From an uncultured Odoribacter sp. (GTDB taxonomy: Bacteria; Bacteroidota; Bacteroidia; Bacteroidales; Marinifilaceae), in contig UQTM01000011.1 in assembly GCA_900544025.1 (NCBI GenBank), positions 1 through 64,000 of the forward strand: a DNA stretch of 64,000 nucleotides, given 5' to 3'. The position numbers and the translations under genes are program-made. Positions 33,854 through 44,075 of this stretch are shown piece after piece. Position 1 is the stretch's first letter. Every line of letters starts with the position of its first letter. Below the pieces are notes generated by a model. It did no database searches and had not been told where the DNA came from. It worked only from the letters and a program-made list of their open reading frames with translations.

Positions 33854-35701
33854 ATGGAGCAAGAAAACATGTTACAACCAGAAGAAGAAATCCAAGCTTC
33901 AGAAACTCCGGTAGAGCAACCTGTTTCAGAAACAGAATCCACGCCAAAGGCTGTTGTGGAAGAAAAAAGCACACCGGAAATTCCTGATATTGATTTCTCT
34001 ACACTCACCACAGAAGAAATCGTTCACCAGATGCAAAAACTGGTGAGTGAATATCCTGTCAATTTAATCAAGGATGTCATCGAAAGCCTTCCTGAATTAT
34101 TTGAAACCCAGTATAAGGAAGAATACGAAAAAGCCCTCGCAGCTTTCACGGCTGACGGTGATTCGCCCGAAGGATTCGAATACAAAAACGACACACGGGA
34201 ACGGTTTAATAATATCTATAAGCTCTATAAGGAAAAGAAAAGTTCTGCCAGCCGGAAAACAGAGGCTGAACGCGAAGAAAACCTAAAAATCAAACTGGGT
34301 ATCATCGAAGAATTGAAAGCCTTAATCCAAAAAGAAGAATCGCTGGACAAAACCTTTCAGGAATTTCGCGACCTACAGGAACGCTGGCGGAATACAGGAA
34401 TGGTTCCGCAGGCAAAACTGAACGGTTTACTGGAAACTTATCATTTGCATGTCGAAAATTTCTACAATTATATCAAGATCAACAAAGAATTGCGTGACCT
34501 CGACCTAAAACGCAATCTGGACGAAAAAAACCAGCTTTGCGAGGAAGCGGAAAAACTCGTAGAAAGCAACGATATTGCAGAATCGTTCAAACATTTACAA
34601 TTACTCCATGCCCGATGGAAAGAAATCGGACCTATTCCCAAAGACCAGAAAGAACCTGTTTGGGAACGTTTCAAGGCTGCAACCGGGCAAATCAACGATA
34701 AATATCACAATTTCTTCGAATCTTTAAAGAAAGAGCAGGAAGATAACCTGAAAGTCAAAGAAGAAATTTGCACCAAAGCCTCTGCCATTGCCGACGGAGA
34801 GTACAAGAGCATCTCCGAATGGAATACGGCGACCAAAAATATCATCGATCTACAGGAAGAATGGAAACATTCGGGTACGATTCCTCAAAAGGAACGTAAC
34901 CGGATTTACAAGAAATTCCGGGCGGCCTGCGACTTGTTTTTCGACCGGAAACGGGAGTTTTTCAAAAAAATGCTGGAAGAACAAGAAAAAAATCTGGAAT
35001 TAAAGGTGCAGCTCTGTGAAAAAGTGGAAGCGATCAAAGACAGCACCGACTGGAAGGTAACCACCGATAAAATCATTTCTTACCAAAAAGAATGGAAAAA
35101 AATCGGACCTGCTCCTAAAAAACATTCCAATAAAGTCTGGATGCGTTTCCGGGCAGCCTGTGACACCTTTTTTAATAATAAGAGTGCACATTTCAAAGAC
35201 ATCGATTCCGAACAAGGACAAAACCTGGAAAAGAAAAAAGCCCTAATCGAAGAAGTAAAACAGTTCACCCTGTCGGGCAGTAACGAAACGGATATTGCCA
35301 AACTGAAAGAATTTCAATCGCGCTGGGCGAAAATCGGTTTTGTTCCGATCAAAGAAAAAGATTCCGTTCAGGAAGAGTTCAGAGGTCTTATCAACGGCTG
35401 GTTCGACAAATTGAATCTGGATGAATTCGATAAGAACCTGGAAAGATACCGGGCCAAAATCAATTCCTTCGATTCCGGAGAAAACAAGGAATATAAGATC
35501 ATCAACGAACGGGAAAAGTTAGTATCCAAAATCCGTCAACTGGAGACCGATGTCAATACCTGGGAAAACAACATCGGGTTTATTGCCAAGTCGAATAAAT
35601 CACAGGGACTGATCCAGGAATTGACTTCTCAAATCGAGAAAACCAAACAACGGCTGGCACTTTTAAAAGAAAAGCTCAAAGCAATCGATAATATGATTTA
35701 A
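33854..35701 (+). CDS. DUF349 repeat protein
   Basis: A 615-residue cytoplasmic protein. The first ~55 residues are acidic and low complexity (E, P, T, V). Residues ~140-540 carry about five DUF349 repeats. Each has a W-K-x-x-G-P-x-P-K/Q turn (WKEIGPIPKDQ, WKHSGTIPQKER, WKKIGPAPKKHS, WAKIGFVPIKEK) followed by FRxACDxFFxxK. The C-terminus is a coiled coil. Widely conserved in Bacteroidota; molecular role unknown. Closed by a strong terminator before pyrG. Confidence 0.85.
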   Translation: MEQENMLQPEEEIQASETPVEQPVSETESTPKAVVEEKSTPEIPDIDFSTLTTEEIVHQMQKLVSEYPVNLIKDVIESLPELFETQYKEEYEKALAAFTADGDSPEGFEYKNDTRERFNNIYKLYKEKKSSASRKTEAEREENLKIKLGIIEELKALIQKEESLDKTFQEFRDLQERWRNTGMVPQAKLNGLLETYHLHVENFYNYIKINKELRDLDLKRNLDEKNQLCEEAEKLVESNDIAESFKHLQLLHARWKEIGPIPKDQKEPVWERFKAATGQINDKYHNFFESLKKEQEDNLKVKEEICTKASAIADGEYKSISEWNTATKNIIDLQEEWKHSGTIPQKERNRIYKKFRAACDLFFDRKREFFKKMLEEQEKNLELKVQLCEKVEAIKDSTDWKVTTDKIISYQKEWKKIGPAPKKHSNKVWMRFRAACDTFFNNKSAHFKDIDSEQGQNLEKKKALIEEVKQFTLSGSNETDIAKLKEFQSRWAKIGFVPIKEKDSVQEEFRGLINGWFDKLNLDEFDKNLERYRAKINSFDSGENKEYKIINEREKLVSKIRQLETDVNTWENNIGFIAKSNKSQGLIQELTSQIEKTKQRLALLKEKLKAIDNMI

Positions 35702-35718
35702 TTCCAAACTTCCGATAT

Positions 35719-35757
35719 AAGCCCGTAAAACCGATTGTTTTACGGGCTTGCTTTTTT
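35719..35757 (+). terminator. Terminator of the DUF349 gene
   Basis: A perfect 13-bp stem AAGCCCGTAAAAC (35719-35731) with GTTTTACGGGCTT (35737-35749), five-base loop, then a T-tract. Confidence 0.85.
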
Positions 35758-35813
35758 TATGCTCTTTTCTTTTCCTTTCTTCACGAAAAAGGAAATACTT
35801 AAATGTCTTTTTT

Positions 35814-35845
35814 TTTGTGTACTCCGGTCTGATTTATTAACTTTG
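35814..35845 (+). promoter_or_regulatory. pyrG promoter
   Basis: TTTG at 35814-35817 and TAACTTTG at 35838-35845, 20 bases apart, a close match to the Bacteroidota -33/-7 promoter. It lies 35 bases before the pyrG start. Confidence 0.7.
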
Positions 35846-35879
35846 TGGCTTTAATAAAATTAAATAAAAACCAGATATC

Positions 35880-37475
35880 GTGTCCACTAAATATGTATTT
35901 GTTACCGGAGGAGTCGCATCTTCTTTAGGAAAAGGTATTATTGCTTCCTCTCTTGCCAAGCTTTTACAGGCAAGAGGATATAAAGTCGCTAACCAAAAAC
36001 TCGACCCTTATATCAATATCGACCCGGGAACTCTGAATCCCTACGAACATGGAGAATGTTATGTGACTAACGACGGGGCAGAAACCGACCTCGATTTAGG
36101 CCACTACGAAAGATTCACAGGTTGCCCCACCTCTCAGGCAAACAACATTACGACAGGACGCATCTATCAAAATGTAATCAATAAAGAGCGCCGGGGCGAC
36201 TATCTGGGAAAAACGGTACAAATCGTCCCCCACATCACCGATGAAATCAAACGGAACATCAAATTATTGGGAAATAAGGGGGAATACGATGTCGTTATCA
36301 CAGAAATCGGAGGAACGGTCGGTGATATCGAATCATTGCCTTTTATTGAAGCGGTACGCCAGTTGCGATGGGAATTAGGGGAAAAATCGGTACTGATCCA
36401 TTTGACTTTCGTCCCCTATTTATCCGCTTCCGGCGAACTAAAGACAAAGCCTACCCAGCACTCTGTAAAAGCATTGCTGGAAATCGGTGTACAACCGGAT
36501 GTATTGGTACTGCGTACGGAACATGAATTGAATGCCGATCTGAGAAGAAAAGTAGCCCTGTTTTGTAACGTCAGTCCCAAAGCAGTCATCCAGTCGATCG
36601 ATGTCTCTACAATCTATGAAGTGCCTATCAAAATGAAGGAAGAAAAACTGGACGAGATCGTTCTCGAACAGTTGGGCTTACCTTTAAACAGTGAACCCGA
36701 TCTGGAATCCTGGAAGAAATTCCTTTATAAATTGAAAAATTACAGCCAGGAAGTGAAAATCGGCCTGGTCGGAAAATATGTAGAGCTACACGATGCCTAT
36801 AAATCGATTGTAGAAGCCTTTATTCATGCCGGAGCTGTAAACGACTGTAAAGTCAATATCCAATGGATACACAGCGAAGAACTCACAGAAGAAAACGCAG
36901 AAAGCAAATTGAAAGACCTGCACGGGATTCTTGTAGCACCGGGATTCGGACATCGTGGTGTGGCGGGAAAATTAATAGCTATCCGTTATGCCCGTGAAAA
37001 CAATATTCCTTTCTTCGGGATTTGTCTGGGGATGCAAATGGCTGTTATCGAATTTGCCCGGAACGTACTGAAAATGGAAGGAGCCGATTCCACCGAGATG
37101 GCGGCTAAAACCAAATATCCGGTGATCGATCTGATGGACAGCCAGCAAAACGTCACAGAAAAAGGCGGAACGATGCGTTTAGGCGCTTATAAATGTGAAT
37201 TGCGCGAAAATTCCAAAGCTTTTGCCGCTTATAACCAAAAAGTCGTAGAAGAAAGACATCGTCACCGTTATGAGTTTAACGGAGCTTATAAAGAAGAATT
37301 TGAAAAAGCCGGAATGATCACTACCGGAATCAACCCTGAGACCGGATTGACGGAAATCGTTGAAATTCCTGCTCACAAATGGTTTGTCGGAGTTCAGTTC
37401 CATCCTGAATATAAGAGCACGGTCATTAATCCGCACCCGTTATTTGTTGCTTTCATCAAAGCTTGTCTTTCATAA
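35880..37475 (+). CDS. pyrG: CTP synthase
   Basis: A 531-residue enzyme converting UTP, ATP and glutamine to CTP. The N-terminal amidoligase domain begins STKYVFVTGGVASSLGKG with its P-loop-like SSLGKG. DPYINIDPGTLNP and QIVPHITDEIK are family hallmarks. The C-terminal class I glutamine amidotransferase has the nucleophile in FGICLGMQ and the catalytic H-x-E in QFHPEY. It starts with GTG at 35880; no in-frame ATG fits the conserved start. It is followed 36 bases later by yidC. Confidence 0.97.
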   Translation: MSTKYVFVTGGVASSLGKGIIASSLAKLLQARGYKVANQKLDPYINIDPGTLNPYEHGECYVTNDGAETDLDLGHYERFTGCPTSQANNITTGRIYQNVINKERRGDYLGKTVQIVPHITDEIKRNIKLLGNKGEYDVVITEIGGTVGDIESLPFIEAVRQLRWELGEKSVLIHLTFVPYLSASGELKTKPTQHSVKALLEIGVQPDVLVLRTEHELNADLRRKVALFCNVSPKAVIQSIDVSTIYEVPIKMKEEKLDEIVLEQLGLPLNSEPDLESWKKFLYKLKNYSQEVKIGLVGKYVELHDAYKSIVEAFIHAGAVNDCKVNIQWIHSEELTEENAESKLKDLHGILVAPGFGHRGVAGKLIAIRYARENNIPFFGICLGMQMAVIEFARNVLKMEGADSTEMAAKTKYPVIDLMDSQQNVTEKGGTMRLGAYKCELRENSKAFAAYNQKVVEERHRHRYEFNGAYKEEFEKAGMITTGINPETGLTEIVEIPAHKWFVGVQFHPEYKSTVINPHPLFVAFIKACLS

Positions 37476-37511
37476 AACAAAGAATAAACTTATAATACCA
37501 TAACTCGTAAT

Positions 37512-39371
37512 ATGGACAAAAACACTATCATCGGTTTAGTTATTATTTTTCTAATTTTAATTGGATTTTCTTATTTCACACGTCCCAGCGAAGAGCAGCT
37601 AAAGGAAATTCAGCGTCAGGATTCCATTGCAAGGGTCGAGGCCCAAAGAATGCAATTAGCCGCCGAACAGGAGAGACGGGATTTTGAACTGGCACAGCAA
37701 AACGACACCGCTTCGGTGAGCCGTAAAGATTCCCTCTTTATGCAGGACAGCCTGAGAGAGCAATTAATCACACTTGAAAACGACAAGATTAAACTGCAGA
37801 TCAACACCAAAGGAGGGCGTATCGTATTTGTCGATCTGAAAGAATACCGTACTCACGATTCCCTGCCTTTAGTGTTATGGAAAGGCGACGAAACCACTTT
37901 CGGCTTAAATTTCTATGCAAAGAATAAAGAAATCAACACTGAGAATGTTTTATTCGCCCCCAGTACGACAAAAACAGAACTATACGCCAAAGACAGCGAA
38001 CAAGTGCTGTCGATGAAACTTTATGCCGCCCCCGGCAGTTATGTAGAGTTCCTTTATAAACTGGCTCCCGAAAGTTATATGGTCGATTTTTCCATAAACA
38101 CCTATAACATGGGAAATATCATTGCTTCAAACTCTTCATTCCTGACTTTATTCTGGGGTGTGGATATGCCACAATTAGAAAAGAGCAAAGACTTTGAAAA
38201 CCGCTACACGGGAGTATATTATAAATTCTATGAAGACGACGTAGAAAATATGTCCATGACTTCGGAAGAAGAAGAAACGCTACCTACGAAAGTTCAATGG
38301 ATCGCTTACAAACAACAGTTCTTTTCTTCTATCCTTATCACCGAGCAACCGTTCAGCGATGTATTGCTTAAATCGAAGATCAGTACAGCTCCCGGCTATT
38401 TGAAAGATGTTTATTCAGAAATCCCGTTAGCCTATAACGGCAGATCGAACGAACAATACAATATGAAATTTTTCTTCGGCCCGAATTCTTATCCGGTGCT
38501 GAAAGAATATGGCAAAAATATCGATCTCCCCGACCTGATCAACATGGGTTGGAAATGGATTGCCTGGTTCAATAAATATTTCGTTATTCCTATCTTCAAT
38601 TTTCTGGAAAACAATACCAATTTGAACTATGGTATTATTATCTTATTGCTAACCCTGATTATCAAATTGATCCTGTTCCCGCTGACTTATAAATCCTATA
38701 TGTCGCAGGCCCGTATGCGGGTATTGAAACCACAGATCGATGAAATAACAAAGAAATATCCGGCAGATAAAGCCATGGAACGCCAGCAGGCAACCATGAA
38801 ACTATATAAACAGGCAGGAGTAAATCCGATGGGCGGTTGTTTACCGATGTTGATACAGATGCCTATCCTGATCGCCTTGTTCTATTTCTTCCCGGGAGCC
38901 ATCGAATTGCGCCAGCAGAGCTTTTTATGGGCCAATGACCTGGCTTCCTATGATTCTATTGCTACATTACCGTTCTCCATTCCGTTCTACGGTAATCATG
39001 TCAGCCTGTTCTGTTTGTTGATGACAGCGACAAACATTATTTATATGGTGATGAACAACCGCAATCAGCCTCAAAACGACCAAATGAAAGGGATGCAAAC
39101 CATGATGTATATCATGCCGATTATGTTCCTGTTCATTTTCAACAGTTATTCATCCGGTTTGAGCTATTATTATTTCGTTGCAACGCTAATCACCATTCTG
39201 CAAACCTGGATCATCCGCCGTTTCGTAAACGACGAAAAATTATTGAAACAGATTGAACTGGCTAAAACAAAACCGGTCAAAAAATCCGGTTTCCAGAAAC
39301 GATTGGAAGATATGCAGCGCATGCAGGCTGAAAAATTAAAAGAACAACAAAGAAAAGGCGGTAAAAGATAA
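37512..39371 (+). CDS. yidC: Membrane protein insertase YidC
   Basis: A 619-residue inner-membrane insertase. The N-terminal membrane anchor (NTIIGLVIIFLILIGFSYF) is followed by a large periplasmic beta-sandwich domain (~60-330). The conserved 60KD_IMP domain (~360-590) has five membrane segments and a cytoplasmic hairpin. YKSYMSQARMRVLKPQ and NPMGGCLPMLIQMPIL are family hallmarks. The C-terminus is basic (KLKEQQRKGGKR). Downstream of pyrG and ended by a terminator at 39,391. Confidence 0.95.
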   Translation: MDKNTIIGLVIIFLILIGFSYFTRPSEEQLKEIQRQDSIARVEAQRMQLAAEQERRDFELAQQNDTASVSRKDSLFMQDSLREQLITLENDKIKLQINTKGGRIVFVDLKEYRTHDSLPLVLWKGDETTFGLNFYAKNKEINTENVLFAPSTTKTELYAKDSEQVLSMKLYAAPGSYVEFLYKLAPESYMVDFSINTYNMGNIIASNSSFLTLFWGVDMPQLEKSKDFENRYTGVYYKFYEDDVENMSMTSEEEETLPTKVQWIAYKQQFFSSILITEQPFSDVLLKSKISTAPGYLKDVYSEIPLAYNGRSNEQYNMKFFFGPNSYPVLKEYGKNIDLPDLINMGWKWIAWFNKYFVIPIFNFLENNTNLNYGIIILLLTLIIKLILFPLTYKSYMSQARMRVLKPQIDEITKKYPADKAMERQQATMKLYKQAGVNPMGGCLPMLIQMPILIALFYFFPGAIELRQQSFLWANDLASYDSIATLPFSIPFYGNHVSLFCLLMTATNIIYMVMNNRNQPQNDQMKGMQTMMYIMPIMFLFIFNSYSSGLSYYYFVATLITILQTWIIRRFVNDEKLLKQIELAKTKPVKKSGFQKRLEDMQRMQAEKLKEQQRKGGKR

Positions 39372-39390
39372 TTGCCGTTCCTGATATAAT

Positions 39391-39421
39391 CCCGCAAATC
39401 AAGTCGATTTGCGGGATTTTT
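39391..39421 (+). terminator. yidC terminator
   Basis: A perfect 10-bp stem CCCGCAAATC (39391-39400) with GATTTGCGGG (39406-39415), then ATTTTTATAT. The next ~355 bases (39,422-39,777) hold no recognisable gene. Confidence 0.85.
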
Positions 39422-39777
39422 ATATACTCATCCAACACCAATACCTCCTTACTCGTTCCAAATTCATATCAACTCTAAAAGCCGTATAAAACCATCAATA
39501 ACATATCTCTCTCCAAAACACCTTTCCGGTCTTACATTTTTCTACAAGATCAAATCCGGCTTTCGAAAACCATTTAGCAAACGACAATCGCACTCTCTAC
39601 TTATCTTCACGTATCCTGCTGATTATTTACTGTAATATCACCTTCTGAAAAGCGATTCCAAAGCGATCAGATAAACAAAATATCTTCTTTTTAGAATTAC
39701 GTTCCTGCTCACGTTCATTTATTGACGTACATAGTCTCCCTTCTTATTCAACAAATACAAAACTTTTTAGGAACAAT

Positions 39778-39804
39778 AAAAGGCAGGTAATTACCCGCCT
39801 TTTA
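39778..39804 (-). terminator. Terminator after the first NPCBM/FGE-like gene
   Basis: AAAAGGC-G-GGTAATTACC-T-GCCTTTT on the minus strand, an almost perfect hairpin with T-tracts on both sides, 30 bases past the stop codon. It could serve both strands. Confidence 0.7.
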
Positions 39805-39833
39805 TTATCATTTCAAACTATCTTTTTCTGCCG

Positions 39834-42800
39834 TTAATCTTCCTCTATAATTACCCGGAAACCTACGTTATAAACTTTTTGCCAGGGATAAAAAGCCTTA
39901 CGGGTGTAAGAAGCACTGTATTTCGGACGGTCTGTCCACGAGCCTCCACGCACCACTTTGCGGTCTGAAGTTTCCGCTTTTTTCAAGGGATAAGGCACGT
40001 AATCCGAACAAGTCCATTCAGCCACATTTCCGTGCATATCTTTCAATCCCCAGGGATTCGCCCGATACTTACCGACAAAAGCGGTCAGCATTTCACCGTC
40101 GTCCACCGAAGAAACTTTCGGCAGGTAATCCCAGTAAGGACGTAAAGAACTGTTCTTACTCATCGGTTTCGGATCAACCCCGATCACAGCCATGTCCGAT
40201 AACTGAGCATCGGCCATATTTTCGAATTTACCGAAATCTTCATTTTCCTTTCCATACCAGAAAGCTTCACCGCTACCTCCCCGGCAAGCCCACTCCCATT
40301 GGGTTTCAGTGGGTAAACTCATTTTCAACCCGGTTTTCTCCCCTAATTTCTTACAGAAATCCATCGCTTCATCGCAGCTAACGCGGATCACAGGCTGCTG
40401 CGGTTTGTTGGCAGGCAATCCGGCTGTTGTATGGTCTTTCCAGAACTGGCCGATAATCCGGCTATTGTGTTCCGGGAACAGAGAACAGAACTGTTCGTTA
40501 GTCACTTCACATTCCGCCATCCAAAATCCTTTTTTCACATTGGCTTTAAATGCCGGAGCACAATCTCTTTCTGCTCCGTTATCCCCCATCACGAATTGCC
40601 CTGCCGGTACCCATACAAATTTCATACTTATTCCCGGAGCGACTTCCACCGTCTTCGGGGCTTTTTTATCGGCTTCCTGCATTTTCCGGGCAGTCTCTAC
40701 ATCGAACGGCCAATGAGAAGCCTTCACTTCTTTATATTTCGGAGCCGAGGTCTTAGGCATCACCGGCTCTATTTTTCCTTTACTTCCCAGATAAGCGGCA
40801 TAATCGGTAATCTCTTTCCGCCAATCCACATGAATATCGTTATATTTCTGCATCAACTCCATACGGCGATCGTACTGGTCGAATTTCCCGATCTTGCTGA
40901 TATTAGTGAATGCACCGTGATAGGGAGCGTTAAAGTCGATCCAGTTATACAAAGTGCGCCATTCTTTATCGGTCAGTTCCACTCCGTGATGTCCCTTAGA
41001 GAGCACCCGCACCAGTTCCGAATTAGTCGCATGATATTCATAAGGTTTCAGCACATACATCTCGGCTTCCGGCCCCTGACGGTAGATATAGGGCATAATC
41101 GCCAAATAACTTTCACTCCATTGTCTTCCGAAACGGGGATATTTCGTATTCATCCGGCCGCCTCTGAGGTCTATTTTACTATTTTCATTGTGACAAGCCA
41201 CACAAGCCCGGTCTAAAATAGGCTGTATTTCGAGTTCATACGTAAAAGAACGCACTCCGCCTTCCGGTGTTTTCAACTGGTGAGGCTTGATCTGAGAAGC
41301 AATCGTTCGTTTCGGGATCGGAATTTGGTTCTGGTCTTCGTGGCAGCCTACACAGGACACGGTTTCTCCCGGCATAGGGGTAAACCAGCTACGGAACCAT
41401 TGCAAGGCCCGTCCCTCTTTATCCAAAGGCTGTATAGAAATAGGCGTATTTGCAGGCACTTTGAAAATGGCCGAACCGTCTTCTTCCACAGGAACAGTAC
41501 CCAGCAGGCGCTTGATGTCCCAGCCACTCTGCACACCCTGTGCATCGTGATCGGAAGGAGAGTTACGGTAAGCATATTCATAAGCGAAAACACGCAGTTC
41601 TTTTACAATTCCCTTCGGTAATCCTTTGGTTCCTTCACCTTCGTAAATATCCTGGATAAATACGGTCGCTTCTTTGTCGTTCAAATTCACACGATCCGGA
41701 ATCACAGGAGGAGTTTTAACTTTTCTCACGGGCATCGGAGCATTCATTCCTTCGCCTTCGAATTCCGCAATACAAGTCAGGTTATCGAACACGTCCACCA
41801 AATAGATCCCCCACAAACTGCCCGGAGATAATTTTGCCGATACCAGATAATAATTATCGTTCAACGGGCAAGGTCTCATAAACTGCGGCCAAACCCCGTT
41901 CACCAATTCATCTTTCACTTCCGGGATAATCTTCCGGTCGCGGAAAGGCATTTCCTGCACTACGCCCTGTTCTTCCTTACGCGATTTTGCAGGATCGAAA
42001 ATCATCAGACGGCCGGAACGAGCTATCCCGTGGTGACCGGAAATCACTCCCACAAAACGGGTGGTGCTACCCGGCAGAGGCTTGATGTCGAAAGTACTGT
42101 TCGGCCAGAAAGAACCGCTGCCATACAGGGCCTTATTCTCTGTCCCGTCCGGATTCATGTGCATCACGATACGCGAGAAATAGTGTGTCAGGTCGGTATA
42201 TTCCCAACGGGTGTACATCACACGTCCGTTGTTCATCACCACTGGATTCCAGTTTCCGTCCTGGTCGAAAGTCAAACGCCGGAACGATCCGTTTTTCGGG
42301 TCGTAAAGAGCCAAATTACCCACAGCATCGCTACCGTTCACACAAGGCACTCCGTGGTAACCGATATTGGTGGAAGCAATGATACGGCCGTCGGGCAAAT
42401 AGTTTGCATCGCAAAATTCAAGGTCGGGCTCATTTACCTTTACTTTTTGGTGGAAATTTTTTCCGTCGATTCCCACCTCATATATTTGCCAACGGTTATT
42501 TTCGTCGATAGAGGAAAACAGCAGCTTATCGCCGTCCCAGTGCATTTGCAGGTCGGCGATATTCACTTTGCGTTCCGGTTTATAGATCGTACGCTTCTGA
42601 ATGTCGCCCCGGAGATTCGACAATTCCACAATTTCTGCATTGCGGTTCACCCGTCCGGCAGAATACATACTCGACCAGTTGTTGCTCGGCATACCCAAGG
42701 AAGGCGCCATCACCACTCTGGCATTTTCTCCCAACTGGAAACTGGTTACTACAATTTTATCCATATCCAGCAAAGGATTGGCCAGCAATAATTCTCTTTG

Positions 42801-43832
42801 TGCCGCCAGCATACGTTCGCCTTGTCCTAACACAGCCGTATCACCGAGATACAAACTTTTAGACACTACCGGATAGGCTGCCTCTATTTCTTTCAGCTTA
42901 CCTTCATATTTTTCTCCCTGAAAAGCCGGATTTTTCTTCATATCGTCCAACGCCATCCGCATCGCTTTCAGGTTCACCCATTCCAGGCCGGCTGCCAGCT
43001 TCTTCGTCCGCTGTGCCAGTTGGGCCAATTGAAGCAGTCCGTAAACCTGTTCATCCACCCCTTTACTCTCCAATTCATTTATTTTTCCTGTAAAAAAAGT
43101 CTTATCAGGGAAATCCTGAATCATTGCCAGCAAGATATTCTTTTCGATCGAGGAACCGGGACTTGCCAATAACAAATCGACAGAGGTTCTCGACTGCAAA
43201 GCGAATTGCTTCACCTGTTCCTGAAATTTAGGAGCGATACGGTCTGCCAGGCTTTTACCGGCAGCATCCTGCACTCTGAATATCACGCTCGACACGGCCG
43301 TCCCTCCATCGTCGATTCCGATCTCCGCTTCAAATTTTTTATATTTTTTCCCTAAAGAATAGATCACTTCCCCGTCGGCATGCAACAACACACCGTGGTC
43401 GTACACCTTTCCTCCTACCGTGATTTTACGTCCCGAAAAATGTTTGTTCAGGATCGGGCAGCCATAAGGTGCTTTTGCATATTTCCATTTCAATTCATCC
43501 AGCCACACTTCTTTCCCGTCTGTCGTAATCAAACGGGCATTCGCCCACACGGCATGATCCCAATCGTCCCCGTCCGCTGTTCCCCAGGTTGCCAAAAGCA
43601 GATCTTCCACTCCCGTCACATCCATACTGATTAAACGGGCAGGCATTTTGTGCCGCATCACATCGCTGAATATAGGAACAGGTCCCGTCTGTTTTCCTTC
43701 GCGCAATTCCCGTTTTAGATTCACAACAGCCTCTTCCCAGGAAGCAGCCGCTTTTTTCTTAGTCCTGTATTGTGCCGATAATGGCAAAATAAACAAGATA
43801 CAACAACTAATAACAATTAATTTTCGAACCAT
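39834..43832 (-). CDS. Secreted NPCBM / di-CxxCH / FGE-like fusion protein, copy 1
   Basis: A 1332-residue protein with signal peptide (MVRKLIVISCCILFILPLSAQ). Domains in order: an NPCBM-type carbohydrate-binding domain (~65-215, with VYDHGVLLHADGE); a helical linker; a beta-propeller-like region resembling the hydrazine-synthase alpha middle domain (~400-800); two haem c motifs, CVGCH near 827 and CVACH near 875; and a C-terminal FGE/sulfatase-modifying fold (~1085-1330, MKFVWVPAGQFVMGD to YNVGFRVIIEED). The two active-site cysteines of true FGE are missing (D and S at those places), so that domain is probably not a formylglycine enzyme. Residues ~479-935 are encoded by DNA apparently identical to copy 2 at 55,386. 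The exact function is unknown. Confidence 0.75.
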   Translation of the reverse strand: MVRKLIVISCCILFILPLSAQYRTKKKAAASWEEAVVNLKRELREGKQTGPVPIFSDVMRHKMPARLISMDVTGVEDLLLATWGTADGDDWDHAVWANARLITTDGKEVWLDELKWKYAKAPYGCPILNKHFSGRKITVGGKVYDHGVLLHADGEVIYSLGKKYKKFEAEIGIDDGGTAVSSVIFRVQDAAGKSLADRIAPKFQEQVKQFALQSRTSVDLLLASPGSSIEKNILLAMIQDFPDKTFFTGKINELESKGVDEQVYGLLQLAQLAQRTKKLAAGLEWVNLKAMRMALDDMKKNPAFQGEKYEGKLKEIEAAYPVVSKSLYLGDTAVLGQGERMLAAQRELLLANPLLDMDKIVVTSFQLGENARVVMAPSLGMPSNNWSSMYSAGRVNRNAEIVELSNLRGDIQKRTIYKPERKVNIADLQMHWDGDKLLFSSIDENNRWQIYEVGIDGKNFHQKVKVNEPDLEFCDANYLPDGRIIASTNIGYHGVPCVNGSDAVGNLALYDPKNGSFRRLTFDQDGNWNPVVMNNGRVMYTRWEYTDLTHYFSRIVMHMNPDGTENKALYGSGSFWPNSTFDIKPLPGSTTRFVGVISGHHGIARSGRLMIFDPAKSRKEEQGVVQEMPFRDRKIIPEVKDELVNGVWPQFMRPCPLNDNYYLVSAKLSPGSLWGIYLVDVFDNLTCIAEFEGEGMNAPMPVRKVKTPPVIPDRVNLNDKEATVFIQDIYEGEGTKGLPKGIVKELRVFAYEYAYRNSPSDHDAQGVQSGWDIKRLLGTVPVEEDGSAIFKVPANTPISIQPLDKEGRALQWFRSWFTPMPGETVSCVGCHEDQNQIPIPKRTIASQIKPHQLKTPEGGVRSFTYELEIQPILDRACVACHNENSKIDLRGGRMNTKYPRFGRQWSESYLAIMPYIYRQGPEAEMYVLKPYEYHATNSELVRVLSKGHHGVELTDKEWRTLYNWIDFNAPYHGAFTNISKIGKFDQYDRRMELMQKYNDIHVDWRKEITDYAAYLGSKGKIEPVMPKTSAPKYKEVKASHWPFDVETARKMQEADKKAPKTVEVAPGISMKFVWVPAGQFVMGDNGAERDCAPAFKANVKKGFWMAECEVTNEQFCSLFPEHNSRIIGQFWKDHTTAGLPANKPQQPVIRVSCDEAMDFCKKLGEKTGLKMSLPTETQWEWACRGGSGEAFWYGKENEDFGKFENMADAQLSDMAVIGVDPKPMSKNSSLRPYWDYLPKVSSVDDGEMLTAFVGKYRANPWGLKDMHGNVAEWTCSDYVPYPLKKAETSDRKVVRGGSWTDRPKYSASYTRKAFYPWQKVYNVGFRVIIEED
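41026..42397. repeat. 1,372-bp direct repeat, copy 1 (gene-conversion tract)
   Basis: This block reads the same, base for base as far as I compared it, as 56,578-57,949 (offset 15,552). It breaks into clear divergence on both sides (first differences at 41025/56577 and 42398/57950). It is internal to the two large secreted-protein genes. Confidence 0.9.
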
Positions 43833-43914
43833 TGCCGTTTTTATTAATATATAAATGAGATAACGATATCGTTTGCGCCCGATCGAATTGAATTCTTTCC
43901 AAACTTGTGATGTA

Positions 43915-43945
43915 CAAAGTTATGACATTTTTAATCTTTTACAAG
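43915..43945 (-). promoter_or_regulatory. Promoter of the first NPCBM/FGE-like gene
   Basis: On the minus strand TTG (43942-43944 region) and TAACTTTG (43915-43922) are 19 bases apart, matching the -33/-7 pattern. The leader is about 75 bases. Confidence 0.6.
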
Positions 43946-43988
43946 ATTTCTATAAAAAATTAACCAGCAACCGTTATCATAATAAAAT

Positions 43989-44012
43989 CCGGGGAAAACG
44001 GTATTCCCCCGG
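43989..44012 (-). terminator. Terminator after gltA
   Basis: Stem CCGGGGAA with TTCCCCCGG (one bulged base) enclosing ACGGTA, about 65 bases past the gltA stop; the minus strand continues into ATTTTATTATG. Confidence 0.55.
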
Positions 44013-44075
44013 ACTTTAAGTCACTACCTGTCCGCCACAAGTCCCTTGCAAGGAAAGGCAGACCGATAATCAGGC

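Noticed and set aside
41280..42791. Long plus-strand readings opposite the large secreted gene, repeated at 56832-58208
   Set aside because: They are antisense shadows of the FGE-like genes; their identity in both copies only reflects the identical DNA.
39834..43832. Calling the protein a formylglycine-generating enzyme
   Set aside because: The cysteine pair needed for copper binding and catalysis is missing, and no sulfatase is nearby.
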